A stretch of 64,000 nucleotides of DNA from Hyphomicrobium facile (lineage in GTDB: Bacteria > Pseudomonadota > Alphaproteobacteria > Rhizobiales > Hyphomicrobiaceae), in contig NZ_FPCH01000001.1 in assembly GCF_900116175.1 (NCBI RefSeq), positions 1,242,501 to 1,306,500 on the forward strand, written 5' to 3'. The number at the start of each line of letters is the position of its first letter. Within the stretch, counting starts at the first letter, position 1. The position numbers and the translations under genes were made by a program. This document shows positions 43,428 to 52,971 of this stretch, piece after piece. Below the pieces are notes generated by a model that was not told the origin of the DNA, searched no databases, and saw nothing but the letters and a program-made list of their open reading frames with translations.

Positions 43428-44390
43428 CTAGCTCTGTGAGCCCAGATATTTTGCTACGGATAATCCAACGCGCCGGCCCTGTATCGCGCACGAGCCGCTT
43501 GCCTTGAGCGGGGAAAGAACGTTGCCGGCTGCGAAGACGCCGGGGACGTTCGTCAGTCCGGCGCGGTTGACTGCGAGACCGCCGGTTTGTCCATCGACCT
43601 TGACAGGACCGGTCGCGACGGCTGCGACTTCGGGTATCCAACCGGCGGTGAATACGACGCCATCGCAGGCGATCGTCTCGGTTCCGCGAGGGCCATCGAC
43701 AACGATGCCTGAAACGCGGTTGTCGCGCGCTTTGATCGCAGCGACGTGCGTGCGAAGGCGAATATCGATGCCGATCGCTTTGGCGAGCCATCCCACGGGG
43801 CGGAATGAGCTGATCCGCGGGCCGTCATCCACCATCATGCGTACTTTCAACCCTGCATGATGTGCGGTCCATATCGCCGAGAATGATACGTGCTCTGTGC
43901 CGACAACGACGATTGATTTCATGGCGGCGGGGAAGGGGACACTCCGCGCGACCATCTGCTGAAGCAACCCTGTGGTCAAAACTCCAGCTTCCGGCCGGTC
44001 CCCTGGCACCATTCTGTTGCCACGGTTTGCTTCGCGAATGCCTGTCGCGAGAATTACGGTGCGAGGCTTGATGATCCGATAGCCGCATTCGGGCCCGGTG
44101 ATCGAAACAGCGGGACCGTTATCGAGGGCGGTCATGGTGGTGCTGCAGAGGATGCGCACGTTTTTGTCTTCGACAGCGCGGACGAGACGCGCGGAAAATT
44201 CAGGACCAAATCGGGGAATTGCCGAATAGCCGATGCCGAAACCCGGATGCGCGCAGAAGCGCGGCAGGCCGCCGGGCGCATCATCGCGATCGATGATGAG
44301 GATGTCGCTCACGCCGCGTTTTGTCAGTTCGGCCGCTGCGGCCAGACCTGCGGGGCCTGCGCCGACGATAAGTACCTTCGGGTCACGCAT
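43428..44390 (-). CDS. FAD/NAD(P)-dependent oxidoreductase, small-subunit type
   Basis: 320 residues. FAD binding: VLIVGAGPAGLAAAAEL at the N-terminus; second dinucleotide fold around VVVGTEHVSF near 165; C-terminal GVFAAGNVLSP flavin motif. It resembles the NAD-linked partner subunits of HcnB or opine/D-amino-acid type dehydrogenases. It overlaps the preceding flavoenzyme gene by eight bases, so the two probably form one complex. Confidence 0.82.
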   Translation of the reverse strand: MRDPKVLIVGAGPAGLAAAAELTKRGVSDILIIDRDDAPGGLPRFCAHPGFGIGYSAIPRFGPEFSARLVRAVEDKNVRILCSTTMTALDNGPAVSITGPECGYRIIKPRTVILATGIREANRGNRMVPGDRPEAGVLTTGLLQQMVARSVPFPAAMKSIVVVGTEHVSFSAIWTAHHAGLKVRMMVDDGPRISSFRPVGWLAKAIGIDIRLRTHVAAIKARDNRVSGIVVDGPRGTETIACDGVVFTAGWIPEVAAVATGPVKVDGQTGGLAVNRAGLTNVPGVFAAGNVLSPLKASGSCAIQGRRVGLSVAKYLGSQS

Positions 44391-45771
44391 CGCGCTTGAC
44401 CTTTGCTTCGTCGAACATGGCCTGCACGCGCGCGCCGCAATAGAAGCCCTGACAACGGCCGAACATTGCGCGTGTGCGTCGCTTCAGAGCTTTGATCGAT
44501 GCCGGTGGGACCGGTGAGTTGAGAGCGTCCCGCACTTCTCCGACGCTGATCCGTTCGCAATGACAGAGCATATCCGTATACGCGGGATCGGCCCCGATTT
44601 TCTCCGGATCCGCCCAGGGTCGAATGCTGGTTTCCGATAGATCCGGCACGCGCACGCCGCGCACTGGATTGACCGGCTGCTTATCGAAAACGTTTGGAAA
44701 CACGAGAGACATCACATGTTCGGCGATACCCAAGGCGCCTGAAAACCCTGTCGAGCGAATGCCTGCAACCGTCAGCCAGCGCTCATCGAAGCGCGGGATG
44801 ATTTGATAATCGCTGTGGTTGGTTGCTGGCCGCATGCCGGCATAGATCGTGTTCACCGGCATGCCACGCAGGCTCGGAACCATGTCATCGATTGCCTGCC
44901 GTAACGCGCGGAGTCCGGCCTCGGTGACGCCGCGGTCGTCGCGATCTTCCACCTCTTCGGCAGTCGGGCCGACGAGTACGTTTCCGAATATCGTCGGCGA
45001 TATCAGAATGCCGCGCGATGCCGGTGTCGGTGTCGGATACGCGATGATGTCGTGGATCGCTCGCGCCGGCTTGTCGAGCAGAATGTATTGCCCGCGCCGA
45101 GGGCGCATCACGAAATCGGAATGGCCGACCAAGCTCTCGACCATATCGGCACGGATACCGCCCGCGTTGATGACCAGACCGGCATCGAGAACGTCGCCAC
45201 GGTTGTTACTCAACCGCCAGCCGCGAGCGTTTCGCTCGGCGCGTGAGACGCGCCACGGCCGCCAGAACGCGACTCCATTGGTGACCGCGTCGAGTACATA
45301 GGCGTATGGCGTCGAGAACGGATCGGCGATGATTTCATCGGGCATCCATTGCGCACAAAGAACACCGGGGCGGAACTGAGGCCAACGCCTTGCCACTTCA
45401 TAGCCCTCGAGCAGGTGGACGTTGTGAAACCCTTCGCTATGGACTTCCTCGACAAGCTTCTCGACAGTCGCGCGTTGCTCGTCAGTCCAGGCCAGCATGA
45501 TGGCGCCGGTCTTGCGCATCGGCAGGCCAAGTTGCGGAGCCTCAGTCATATAGCGTTGGTACCCGCGCACAACGAGATCGCGCTCCAGGGAACCGGCCGG
45601 CGTGTCGTGTCCCTCGGTCATGAGGGCGGAGTTGCCTTTGCTCGACTCGTCGCCAAGATCCGTATTGGCTTCGAGCAGAACGACTTTCAAGTCGTAGCGG
45701 GATAGATCGCGGGCAATCGCCGAACCGACGACTCCCGCGCCAATGACCGCGATATCGAACTGAGCACTCAT
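44383..45771 (-). CDS. FAD-dependent oxidoreductase with C-terminal [2Fe-2S] domain (GlpD-like)
   Basis: 462 residues from ATG 45771, which overlaps the kinase gene stop (ATGA). DAO-type FAD fold: IAVIGAGVVGSAIARDLS at the N-terminus, ESSKGNSALM, and LTVAGIRSTGFSGALGIAEH near 365. The last 75 residues are a BFD-like domain with CHC and RCQGFYC, four cysteines for a [2Fe-2S] centre. This architecture is known from glycerol-3-phosphate-dehydrogenase-like and opine-oxidase-like enzymes. Substrate is unknown; the adjacent kinase and sugar-type ABC importer suggest a polyol or phosphorylated polyol. Confidence 0.82.
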   Translation of the reverse strand: MSAQFDIAVIGAGVVGSAIARDLSRYDLKVVLLEANTDLGDESSKGNSALMTEGHDTPAGSLERDLVVRGYQRYMTEAPQLGLPMRKTGAIMLAWTDEQRATVEKLVEEVHSEGFHNVHLLEGYEVARRWPQFRPGVLCAQWMPDEIIADPFSTPYAYVLDAVTNGVAFWRPWRVSRAERNARGWRLSNNRGDVLDAGLVINAGGIRADMVESLVGHSDFVMRPRRGQYILLDKPARAIHDIIAYPTPTPASRGILISPTIFGNVLVGPTAEEVEDRDDRGVTEAGLRALRQAIDDMVPSLRGMPVNTIYAGMRPATNHSDYQIIPRFDERWLTVAGIRSTGFSGALGIAEHVMSLVFPNVFDKQPVNPVRGVRVPDLSETSIRPWADPEKIGADPAYTDMLCHCERISVGEVRDALNSPVPPASIKALKRRTRAMFGRCQGFYCGARVQAMFDEAKVKRDA

Positions 45772-46583
45772 GAAAATAGTCTCAGCATTCGGTCGATGCA
45801 GAGATTCGTGTACGAAACCATGTCGCCCTGCGGTCCGCCGTGACGGAGTTGAGCGAGGCACCACAAGGCCTCGCGTACGATGAGAGCCACGCGCTGTTGT
45901 TCCAATACTTCGGTGCGATGAGGCCCGTATGCGGCAAGCAGCCTTTGTGTTTCAGCCGGAGTGAGATCGCCATTCGAGATGACTGATGCGAGATCGATTT
46001 CAGGAGCGCCGCGCCCGGAGTATTCCCAATCGATCAGCAGCAAACCGGTTGTGGTGCGCATCAAGTTTTCAGGGATGATGTCGGTGTGGACGAGACAGTC
46101 GCCATGGAGATTTGGCTCGCCCAGCAGCCGGATGATGGTCTCGCGCGGTACGGGTAGCTCGTCGTCGGGCGTCGTTTCGAGATAGTTACGGCAGATCGCA
46201 ACGCCGCAGCGCGCCGTGATCGTGCGAGGTGCGGGGCGGGCATGAAGGCGGCGAAGAACTGCGGCGATCGCGTCAATCGTCTCGTCGTCATGCATGTCAG
46301 CGGCGCACAAGGTGGCGCCGTCGACGAAGGCAGTAATCAGGATGCCGTTGTCGGCGTAGTGGACGCCCGGTGAAACGCCTAATTCGGCCGCGAATTTCGC
46401 GCACGCCTGCTCATTCGTGCGCTTCACGTCGTGATGCGGTAAGTCTACGCCCATGCGGCCGAAATAGCGGTCATCGCCATGGCGGATGATGAAGTTGCGG
46501 TTGGTCCGGCCTTTCTCCAAAGGCACCAGGCTCGGTGTGCTACGCCAGATCGGCAAAGCAGCGATGGCTTCCTCCTCGGTCAT
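45768..46583 (-). CDS. Choline/ethanolamine kinase-like phosphotransferase
   Basis: 271 residues from ATG 46583, overlapping the permease stop by four bases. The aminoglycoside-phosphotransferase/choline-kinase fold is clear in LVHTDIIPENLM (catalytic loop HxD...N) near residue 165 and LLIDWEYSGRGAPEIDLA (metal-binding D) near 185. It probably phosphorylates the substrate delivered by the neighbouring importer. Confidence 0.82.
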   Translation of the reverse strand: MTEEEAIAALPIWRSTPSLVPLEKGRTNRNFIIRHGDDRYFGRMGVDLPHHDVKRTNEQACAKFAAELGVSPGVHYADNGILITAFVDGATLCAADMHDDETIDAIAAVLRRLHARPAPRTITARCGVAICRNYLETTPDDELPVPRETIIRLLGEPNLHGDCLVHTDIIPENLMRTTTGLLLIDWEYSGRGAPEIDLASVISNGDLTPAETQRLLAAYGPHRTEVLEQQRVALIVREALWCLAQLRHGGPQGDMVSYTNLCIDRMLRLFS

Positions 46584-47413
46584 CCTTTGACGGCTCCGAA
46601 TGTCAGTCCGCGCGCCATGTAGCGCGAGAGCGAGAACGTCAGAGCAAAGACCGGAAGCAGGACAACGACGCCAAGTGCAAGCGCCGGTCCCCAGAGGATG
46701 CCGCGATGCGTGAGTGCCAATCCGACGATTGGGGGCAGCGGCCGCAAGTCTCCGCCCACGAGCGTGTTCGCGATCATGAATTCGTTCCAACTGAAGATGA
46801 ATACGAACACGGCGCAGCAAATCAATCCGGGCACGGACAACGGAAGGATGGCGCGCCAAAGCACACCGAACGGACGGCAGCCATCGACCGTCGCAGCCTC
46901 GTCAATCTCGCGCGGGATCTCCTCGACGAAAGATTTGAGAACGAGAATGGCGAATGGCAGCTGGAACGCCGTGTTGAGGAGGATGAGAACCGTCAGCGTA
47001 TTATAAAGCCCGACCTGTCGCATCAAGATGAACAGCGGCACGACTGCCGCGATCGGCGGGATCATCTTGAGGCTCAGGATCTCAAATGTGATCGCGTCTT
47101 TGCCTTTGATCGGAAACCGGGCAAGCCCGTAGGCTGCAGGCAAAGCCAACAGCAAAGTGAGGACCGTCGTCGCAACGCTGACGATGATACTGTTCACCAG
47201 ATGCCGTTCGACATTCCAATTGTCAAAAATGAAATACCAATGATCGAGCGTCGGCGTGAAGAACCATACGGGGGTTGGAGAGAGGAGATCGGCTTGCGCC
47301 TTGAAGGCGCCGAGGATCATCCATGCCAATGGAAACAGGAACAGCGCAACGATCAGGATGTTGGCGGCGAGATGCGCGGCTTCGAGCCAGCTCTTGCGAC
47401 GGTTCTCAGCCAT
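46580..47413 (-). CDS. ABC transporter permease (MalG/UgpE type)
   Basis: 277 residues with six hydrophobic helices. The EAA loop signature is EEIPREIDEAATVDGCRPFGVLWRAILPLS near residue 165. Second permease of a CUT1-type carbohydrate importer; overlaps the first permease gene by eight bases. Confidence 0.9.
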   Translation of the reverse strand: MAENRRKSWLEAAHLAANILIVALFLFPLAWMILGAFKAQADLLSPTPVWFFTPTLDHWYFIFDNWNVERHLVNSIIVSVATTVLTLLLALPAAYGLARFPIKGKDAITFEILSLKMIPPIAAVVPLFILMRQVGLYNTLTVLILLNTAFQLPFAILVLKSFVEEIPREIDEAATVDGCRPFGVLWRAILPLSVPGLICCAVFVFIFSWNEFMIANTLVGGDLRPLPPIVGLALTHRGILWGPALALGVVVLLPVFALTFSLSRYMARGLTFGAVKG

Positions 47414-48278
47414 TTGACAGCACTCGCTTGAATGTAAAGGCGCTGAATGCCGTGACCATCAGCAACACGAGGAACGACATCGCCGATGCCAAAGCCACGT
47501 TGAGGTTCACCAGTCCCTCGCGCTGAATGAGAAGAGTGATGAGATCCGTTGCGCGCGCAGGGCCGCCCTTCGTCAGAACGAAGACCGTGTCGAATGTCGC
47601 GATCGCAAACATCACGCGGAATGCCAGCGCCACCGCAATTATGCGAGACATGAGCGGCAGCGTGATGTGGATCAGCAAGTCGAATGATCGCGATCCGTCG
47701 ACTTCAGCCGCTTCGAAGACTTCTTCCGGCAAGCCCTCAAGCCCTGCCAGCAGGATCAGAAACATGAAGGGCGTCCACTGCCAGACGTCCATGATGATGA
47801 TTGACACCATCGCGAGGATGGGATCCGCAAGCCAGAGAAGCGTACCGAAGCCCAACTGTTGACCGGCATAGGGGATGATCCCGAAGTCGCTGTTGAGCAT
47901 CAGCTTCCAGATCAAGCCGACGCTGACTGGTGTTGCCATCAACGGCAGCATGAGGAGCGCGCGCATAATGGGATGCGTGTTGCGCATGGATTTGAAGGAG
48001 AGCGCGAGCGCAAAGCCGATCAGAAATTCGAGCGAAATCGCTGCGACGAGAAAAATCACCGTCACTGCGAGAGAACTTCCGAACGCGCTGTTCGTCAGAA
48101 CGCTCCAATACGTATCGAGCCCGACAAAACGCGTGATGGGGCTCGTCAGCCGCATGTTCGTCAGGCTCGCATAGAGCGAGTACAGCATCGGATAGACCAG
48201 AATGACGGTCAGAAACACGCCAGCGGGAAGAAAAAACCAAAGGCCCTGACGAGCCGCCCGCGCATTGGGCCCCTTCAT
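47406..48278 (-). CDS. ABC transporter permease (MalF/UgpA type)
   Basis: 290 residues from ATG 48278, overlapping the regulator stop (ATGA). Six or more hydrophobic helices and the EAA loop LPEEVFEAAEVDGSRSFDLLIHITLPL near residue 190 mark the CUT1 permease family. Pairs with the 46580-47413 permease and the ATPase and binding protein encoded divergently. Confidence 0.9.
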   Translation of the reverse strand: MKGPNARAARQGLWFFLPAGVFLTVILVYPMLYSLYASLTNMRLTSPITRFVGLDTYWSVLTNSAFGSSLAVTVIFLVAAISLEFLIGFALALSFKSMRNTHPIMRALLMLPLMATPVSVGLIWKLMLNSDFGIIPYAGQQLGFGTLLWLADPILAMVSIIIMDVWQWTPFMFLILLAGLEGLPEEVFEAAEVDGSRSFDLLIHITLPLMSRIIAVALAFRVMFAIATFDTVFVLTKGGPARATDLITLLIQREGLVNLNVALASAMSFLVLLMVTAFSAFTFKRVLSNG

Positions 48279-49066
48279 GCTTTTTCCTTCGATCGCGATA
48301 AAATATTCACGCCGCTCTCCGTGAGTGCCGACGGGATTTCGGCGCGCGAGCAGCCGCACACCAGATGATCGACGGCATACATGGCGACGCCGATGACGCG
48401 TTTGACCGACATGAGTTTTGTTTTGGTCGCGACCGCTGCGACGCTTTTTGATTGAGACGCCATTCTCCGCGCCAGAGCGGCATCCTCTGCATTCAGGAAT
48501 GTCAGTCCCTGTTCGGGATGCAGGCCATCGGGCGAAATGATTGCAAGGTCGGCGTTGATCTGGGCAGCCATGGCTTCAGCAAATGGACCGGACGTCGCCA
48601 GCGATGATTGCCGCACAAAACCGCCGAGCAAACATGCGGTGATCGATTTGCTCTCCGACAGCTTGGCAGCGACGTTGACAGCCGGTGTCGCGACGAACAA
48701 CTCGATCCCGCTCTCGACGATCAGTTTCGCGATCGCCATCACGGTTGAGCCATCATTCATGAACAATGTGCTTCCCGGAGCGAGGAGGGGAAGGATCGCC
48801 TCCGCGATCGCTTGCTTCTCTTCGGCGTCGATGGCTTCGCGCTGCGCAAAATTTTGCTCGGCTTCGCGAAGAAGCGGAACGGCCGCGCCGCCGTGGCTTC
48901 GTTCGAGTTCGTCATTGTCTTCTAGAGCCGCGAGATCCCGGCGGATGGTGGCAGGCGAGGCATTCAAAAGCGCGCACAGCTCTTCAACCGTCGCAGATTG
49001 CTGGGTGCGGAGGATCCGACGGATTTCGGCCCGGCGCACGCCGGGGGCTCGCTTCGATTTTTGCAT
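48275..49066 (-). CDS. DeoR-family transcriptional regulator
   Basis: 263 residues from ATG 49066 (a start at 49102 is possible). N-terminal helix-turn-helix: RRILRTQQSATVEELCALLNASPATIRRDLAALE. The C-terminal DeoR sensor domain has LFMNDGSTVMAIAKL and ISPDGLHPEQGLTFLNAEDAALARRM, a phosphosugar-binding sugar-isomerase-like fold. First gene of the minus-strand operon and divergent from the binding protein. It probably represses both units and is released by a phosphorylated substrate, perhaps the kinase product. Confidence 0.9.
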   Translation of the reverse strand: MQKSKRAPGVRRAEIRRILRTQQSATVEELCALLNASPATIRRDLAALEDNDELERSHGGAAVPLLREAEQNFAQREAIDAEEKQAIAEAILPLLAPGSTLFMNDGSTVMAIAKLIVESGIELFVATPAVNVAAKLSESKSITACLLGGFVRQSSLATSGPFAEAMAAQINADLAIISPDGLHPEQGLTFLNAEDAALARRMASQSKSVAAVATKTKLMSVKRVIGVAMYAVDHLVCGCSRAEIPSALTESGVNILSRSKEKA

Positions 49067-49103
49067 TGCCGCATTATAATCGATCAGGTGCGCACAAAAC
49101 AAT

Positions 49104-49120
49104 CACTATCAATCATAGTG
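49104..49120. promoter_or_regulatory. Candidate DeoR operator
   Basis: CACTAT-CAATC-ATAGTG is a perfect six-base dyad in the 118-base divergent region. An outer pair AATCAC (49101-49106) and GTGATT (49131-49136) surrounds it. The AT-rich palindromic layout fits a DeoR site controlling both directions. Confidence 0.45.
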
Positions 49121-49184
49121 TTTGCGTTTTGTGATTATTTCCTTTTACTGTCACGAAAGTGCAGGCCTGAAAAGGGGTGACGGG

Positions 49185-50501
49185 ATGAGTTCGAGAAATT
49201 TGGCAAAGCATGCTGGTGCGGTGCTGTTGGGTGGCTCGGTGCTGGCCGCAGTTTTTGGCGGAACGCTTTCTGTCGCGAAAGCGGAAGAGCTGCGGATCAT
49301 CGCCACCGGCGAGCCCTATGGTCTCGGCCTCAAGGCGGCGGCGAAGGTCTTCGAAACGAAGACCGGTATCAAAGTCACGGTCGACCAGTTTCCTTACTCA
49401 GATGCCTACAACAAGCAAGTTCTGCTCGGCACCGCTGGGTCCGATGAATACGACATGATGGTGCTGGACTGCATCTGGCTGCCAATTTTCGTGAAGAACA
49501 AGTGGGTTCAGCCGTTCGAGCCTCTCGAGGAAAAAGCAAAAGAGAAAGTCGAGTGGGACGCGTTCTTGCCGGGCATCGCGGACGCCTACGACGTCATTGA
49601 CGGCAAGCGCTGGGCTGCGCCCGTCGATTTCTTCATCGAAGTGATGGGCTATCGTACCGATCTTTTCGAGAAGGCCGGCCTCAAAGAACCGCCGAAGACG
49701 TGGGATGAATTCAAGGCTCACGCGGAGAAGCTGAACGATCCGGCCAACAACGTCTACGGCGTCGTGAGCATGCCGGGCGAGCAGGATGGCGGGTATTCGG
49801 AGTGGACCGTGCGTCTCGCAAGCCTTCCGATGCCGCCGAACTCTACCCAGTTCGTCTGGGACAAGAATTTCAAGCCGATGCTGGAGAACGACGGCAACGG
49901 CCGGAAGGCACTGGATCGCTGGCTCGAGATCAAGCCTTTCACCGCGCCTGGCGCAAACGAGATGGGCTACGCCGAAGCCACCAATGCGTACATGCAGGGC
50001 AACGCTGCAATGTACATCAACTGGTTCGGATTCTTCCCCGACATCGAAAATCCCGAAACCAGCAAGGTTCTCGGCAAGGTCGCGTATGCGCTGCCTCCGC
50101 GTGAGACGCTCGACGGAAAGCGCACCGATTATATCGGCGGCTACCAGATCGCGATTGCAGCTAATGCACCGAAGCCGGATGCGTCGTATCAGTTCATCGC
50201 GTTCGTCACGAGTGCTGAAGGGCAAGACATCATGCTCGAAGCCGGTGCATCAGGCGCCTATCGCGCTGACGTCTACAACAACGATAAATGGCTGACGAAG
50301 TTTCCCTTCCTGAAGCCTGTCAAAGAGACGGAAGTGCTGGTTCCGTTGACGTCCGGGCTCGCGGAATATGTTGAGATGCAGCGGACCGTTTACGATCAGC
50401 TGTTCGCGGCCTGGGTCGGAAAGTCGACCTCCGACGCAGCTATTTCGACTGCGAACAAAAACCTCGACGAGCTGATGAAGTCGCTCGGTTATCAGAAGTG
50501 A
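49185..50501 (+). CDS. ABC transporter extracellular solute-binding protein
   Basis: 438 residues from ATG 49185, behind AAGGGG. A signal peptide ends near AKAEE (about residue 34). The mature part is a type-1 binding protein of CUT1 importers: FETKTGIKVTVDQFPYSDAY, DEYDMMVLDCIWLPIF and EATNAYMQGNAAMYINWFG. Periplasmic receptor for the two permeases and the ATPase of this locus. Substrate unknown. Confidence 0.92.
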   Translation: MSSRNLAKHAGAVLLGGSVLAAVFGGTLSVAKAEELRIIATGEPYGLGLKAAAKVFETKTGIKVTVDQFPYSDAYNKQVLLGTAGSDEYDMMVLDCIWLPIFVKNKWVQPFEPLEEKAKEKVEWDAFLPGIADAYDVIDGKRWAAPVDFFIEVMGYRTDLFEKAGLKEPPKTWDEFKAHAEKLNDPANNVYGVVSMPGEQDGGYSEWTVRLASLPMPPNSTQFVWDKNFKPMLENDGNGRKALDRWLEIKPFTAPGANEMGYAEATNAYMQGNAAMYINWFGFFPDIENPETSKVLGKVAYALPPRETLDGKRTDYIGGYQIAIAANAPKPDASYQFIAFVTSAEGQDIMLEAGASGAYRADVYNNDKWLTKFPFLKPVKETEVLVPLTSGLAEYVEMQRTVYDQLFAAWVGKSTSDAAISTANKNLDELMKSLGYQK

Positions 50502-50551
50502 CGGAAGGGGCCGGCTTCGTGCCGGCCCGCTCCACCATCAGCGAGACTTCA

Positions 50552-51643
50552 ATGGCCGACGTTTCCCTGCGCCGCGTATCGAAAAGCTTTGGTGCGACCG
50601 ATGTCATTCCAGAGCTGGATCTTGTGATCCGCAGCGGCGAATTCACCGTTCTTCTCGGTCCGTCCGGTTGCGGCAAGACCACGCTCTTGCGCATGGTCGC
50701 CGGACTGGAGGACCCAAGCAACGGCGAAATCTTCATCGGTGATCGCGCGGTGACGAGATTGCGTCCGAGCGAGCGCGACATCGCGATGGTCTTCCAGAGC
50801 TATGCGCTTTACCCGCATTTGACGGTCGGAGAAAACCTGGCCTTTCCTTTGCGGGTCAAAGGAATGCCCAAGGCTGAGCGCGAGTGGCAGGTCGCCCGCG
50901 TGAGTGGTTTGCTCGGGCTGGCGGAACTCCTCGATCGCAAGCCGAGACAGCTCTCCGGCGGTCAACGCCAGCGTGTTGCGCTCGGCCGGGCGATGGTGCG
51001 CGAACCGGATGTATTTCTGTTCGATGAGCCGTTGTCGAACCTCGACGCGAGCATGCGCGAGGAAATGCGGTCCGAGCTGATCCGTTTCCACGAACAGCAG
51101 AAGAAGACCGTGATCTACGTGACTCATGATCAGGTCGAGGCCATGACGATGGCCCAGCGTATCGTCATTATGTGCAAGGGCGTGATCCAGCAGATCGGCA
51201 CTGCACGCGAAGTTTATAAGACGCCTGCCAACACCTTCGTTGCCCGCTTCATCGGCAGTCCGGGTATGAATCTCCTGGACCTGAAACGTGACGGCGCTGG
51301 CATAACCGTTGGCGGCGCGCAGGCGGACGTCAGCGCCGGTTGCGTGTTGCCGAATGATCCGAATTTCATCCTGGGCTGCCGTCCCGAGGATATCCAACTG
51401 GAAGCTTCGGGTGGCGAGGGCATTCGTTTTCCGGCGACCGTTGTCGCCCTGCAGCCGCTCGGCGCATCGCTCCTCGTCGATTTGGAAACGGACGGAGGAA
51501 AGGTCCGCCTGGTCGCTGTCACGGCATGGCGGGAGCCGATGCCGGAGCCAGGGAGCGTCATATCGCTGTTCGCGCCGGCTTCCAGCATATCCATGTTCGA
51601 TGCTGAGACCGGTGCGCGAATGAGCGAGAAAAGCACCGCCTAA
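50552..51643 (+). CDS. ABC transporter ATP-binding protein (UgpC/MalK type)
   Basis: 363 residues from ATG 50552; a GTG at 50498 overlapping the previous stop is less likely because the ABC domain begins at ADVSLRRVSKSFG. Walker A GPSGCGKTT, signature LSGGQRQRVALGRA, Walker B VFLFDEPLSNLD and the H-loop YVTHDQVEAMTM are intact. A TOBE-type C-terminal domain follows from about residue 240. Energises the CUT1 importer encoded around it. Confidence 0.94.
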   Translation: MADVSLRRVSKSFGATDVIPELDLVIRSGEFTVLLGPSGCGKTTLLRMVAGLEDPSNGEIFIGDRAVTRLRPSERDIAMVFQSYALYPHLTVGENLAFPLRVKGMPKAEREWQVARVSGLLGLAELLDRKPRQLSGGQRQRVALGRAMVREPDVFLFDEPLSNLDASMREEMRSELIRFHEQQKKTVIYVTHDQVEAMTMAQRIVIMCKGVIQQIGTAREVYKTPANTFVARFIGSPGMNLLDLKRDGAGITVGGAQADVSAGCVLPNDPNFILGCRPEDIQLEASGGEGIRFPATVVALQPLGASLLVDLETDGGKVRLVAVTAWREPMPEPGSVISLFAPASSISMFDAETGARMSEKSTA

Positions 51644-51711
51644 GGTTCGCGCGCGCATACATGGGGGGTTGGGTTTGGTCGCAGCCCTTCGCACCTTTGC
51701 GCGAGCATCGC

Positions 51712-52332
51712 TTACATGGCTGAAGTGCGCAGCTGCAGCCCTATCATTATGACGCCCACGGCGGCGACCCAGCTTCCGCTTGCCCGCAATGCGATCAGTC
51801 GCCATTCCATGCCGCCCTGAAGGAAAGAAATCGCGAGGGCCGTAATCAGCGTGACGAAAACATAACCGACCGCTGCGACCCCGCAGATAAACAGTAGGCG
51901 GTCCGTGTCTTGCGTCATCGCCTGGCCGTTGTGGTAGCCGTGCAGCAGAGCGATGAGCGTGCCGAGGCCGACAAAGACCGGGAAGGGAAGCTTGGCGGCC
52001 GCTGCAACAGCCAGGCCCGTGACGACGATGACTGCAAGGTTCCAGGCTGGAGAGATGGACAGAGCCGGTGCAACAACCGACAGCAGCGCTCCTCCCACAA
52101 GGGAGATCGGAAATACGAACAACAACCAGCGTGCGTTCCGTGAATCCTGAATAGAAGCAAGGACCGCGAGCGCAAACCAAGGCACGACGTCCTCAGGACC
52201 GGAGAGCGGATGAAGCACGCCGCCGTAAAAGTCGCCGAGGGTCGTGTTGATGAGATGTGCATCGGCGCTCGCGGGCGCGGCGACGAGTGCGAGCGCCGCA
52301 GCAATGGCGCGGATCAGCGTTCCCTTTTTCAA
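51712..52332 (-). CDS. HupE/UreJ family membrane protein (copy 1)
   Basis: 206 residues. A TTG start at 52332 overlaps the stop of the upstream paralogue (TTGA); the longer frame lies inside that gene. A signal-like segment ends near ASADAH, followed by six hydrophobic helices with ALLHGYHNGQ near residue 130. HupE/UreJ proteins are linked to nickel or other metal uptake. It is the most diverged of three copies, lacking the first HPxxGxDH-type motif (reads HPLSGPEDVVPW). Confidence 0.75.
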   Translation of the reverse strand: MKKGTLIRAIAAALALVAAPASADAHLINTTLGDFYGGVLHPLSGPEDVVPWFALAVLASIQDSRNARWLLFVFPISLVGGALLSVVAPALSISPAWNLAVIVVTGLAVAAAAKLPFPVFVGLGTLIALLHGYHNGQAMTQDTDRLLFICGVAAVGYVFVTLITALAISFLQGGMEWRLIALRASGSWVAAVGVIMIGLQLRTSAM

Positions 52333-52940
52333 GCCACCAATCCCATTGCGCTCAAGAGGAAGTATCCGCCGATTGCACCAATCGCGGCCCCGCTGGCACG
52401 AACGAGCTGTGCGCCGGCCGGCCAACGGGTGAGCACGCCGATGACGATGCCGCAGAGATGCAAGAGGCCAGTGGCGACGACGAAGCCCACACCGAAAGCG
52501 AGGGGATCGGCGGCTTCAGGCAACTCGCGTCCATGCGCGTAGCCGTGGAAAACCGCGAAGACGCTTACGAGGAGGGCGGCGACCCAAAGCGGAGGGCGGA
52601 TATTCATCGCGACCGCTAGCCCGAGCGCAATTCCTGAAATCGCAATCATGATTTCCGTGAAGGGCAGATCAAATCCCGAGACGCCGAAGAGGCCGCCGAT
52701 CGCCATCACAAGCGGGAACGCAATCGGCAGTATCCAGATCGCGGGATTGCCGAGTTGGGCACCCCATAGGCCGACTGCCACCATGGCGACGAGGTGATCG
52801 ACGCCGGTGATCGGATGCATGAAGCCAGAGAGCAGTCCAGCGGACGTGCCCGTTCCCGTGTGCGCAAACGCAGGCGCGAGGGGCATGAGCGCGAATATCG
52901 TGGCCAAGGCCAAGCTCGCTTTGAGCGAAGCGATTTTCAT
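52329..52940 (-). CDS. HupE/UreJ family membrane protein (copy 2)
   Basis: 203 residues. The signal peptide ends at AFAH, and HTGTG with FMHPITGVDHLVAMVAVGLWGAQ carries the metal-binding HPxxGxDH motif of the family. FAVFHGYAHGRELP supplies further histidines. Six or so membrane helices. Probably a nickel or cobalt permease or metal-scavenging channel. Middle gene of three paralogues. Confidence 0.88.
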   Translation of the reverse strand: MKIASLKASLALATIFALMPLAPAFAHTGTGTSAGLLSGFMHPITGVDHLVAMVAVGLWGAQLGNPAIWILPIAFPLVMAIGGLFGVSGFDLPFTEIMIAISGIALGLAVAMNIRPPLWVAALLVSVFAVFHGYAHGRELPEAADPLAFGVGFVVATGLLHLCGIVIGVLTRWPAGAQLVRASGAAIGAIGGYFLLSAMGLVA

Positions 52941-52971
52941 TTCTTTGACTCCTTCGGGAAATCCTTGGCTT

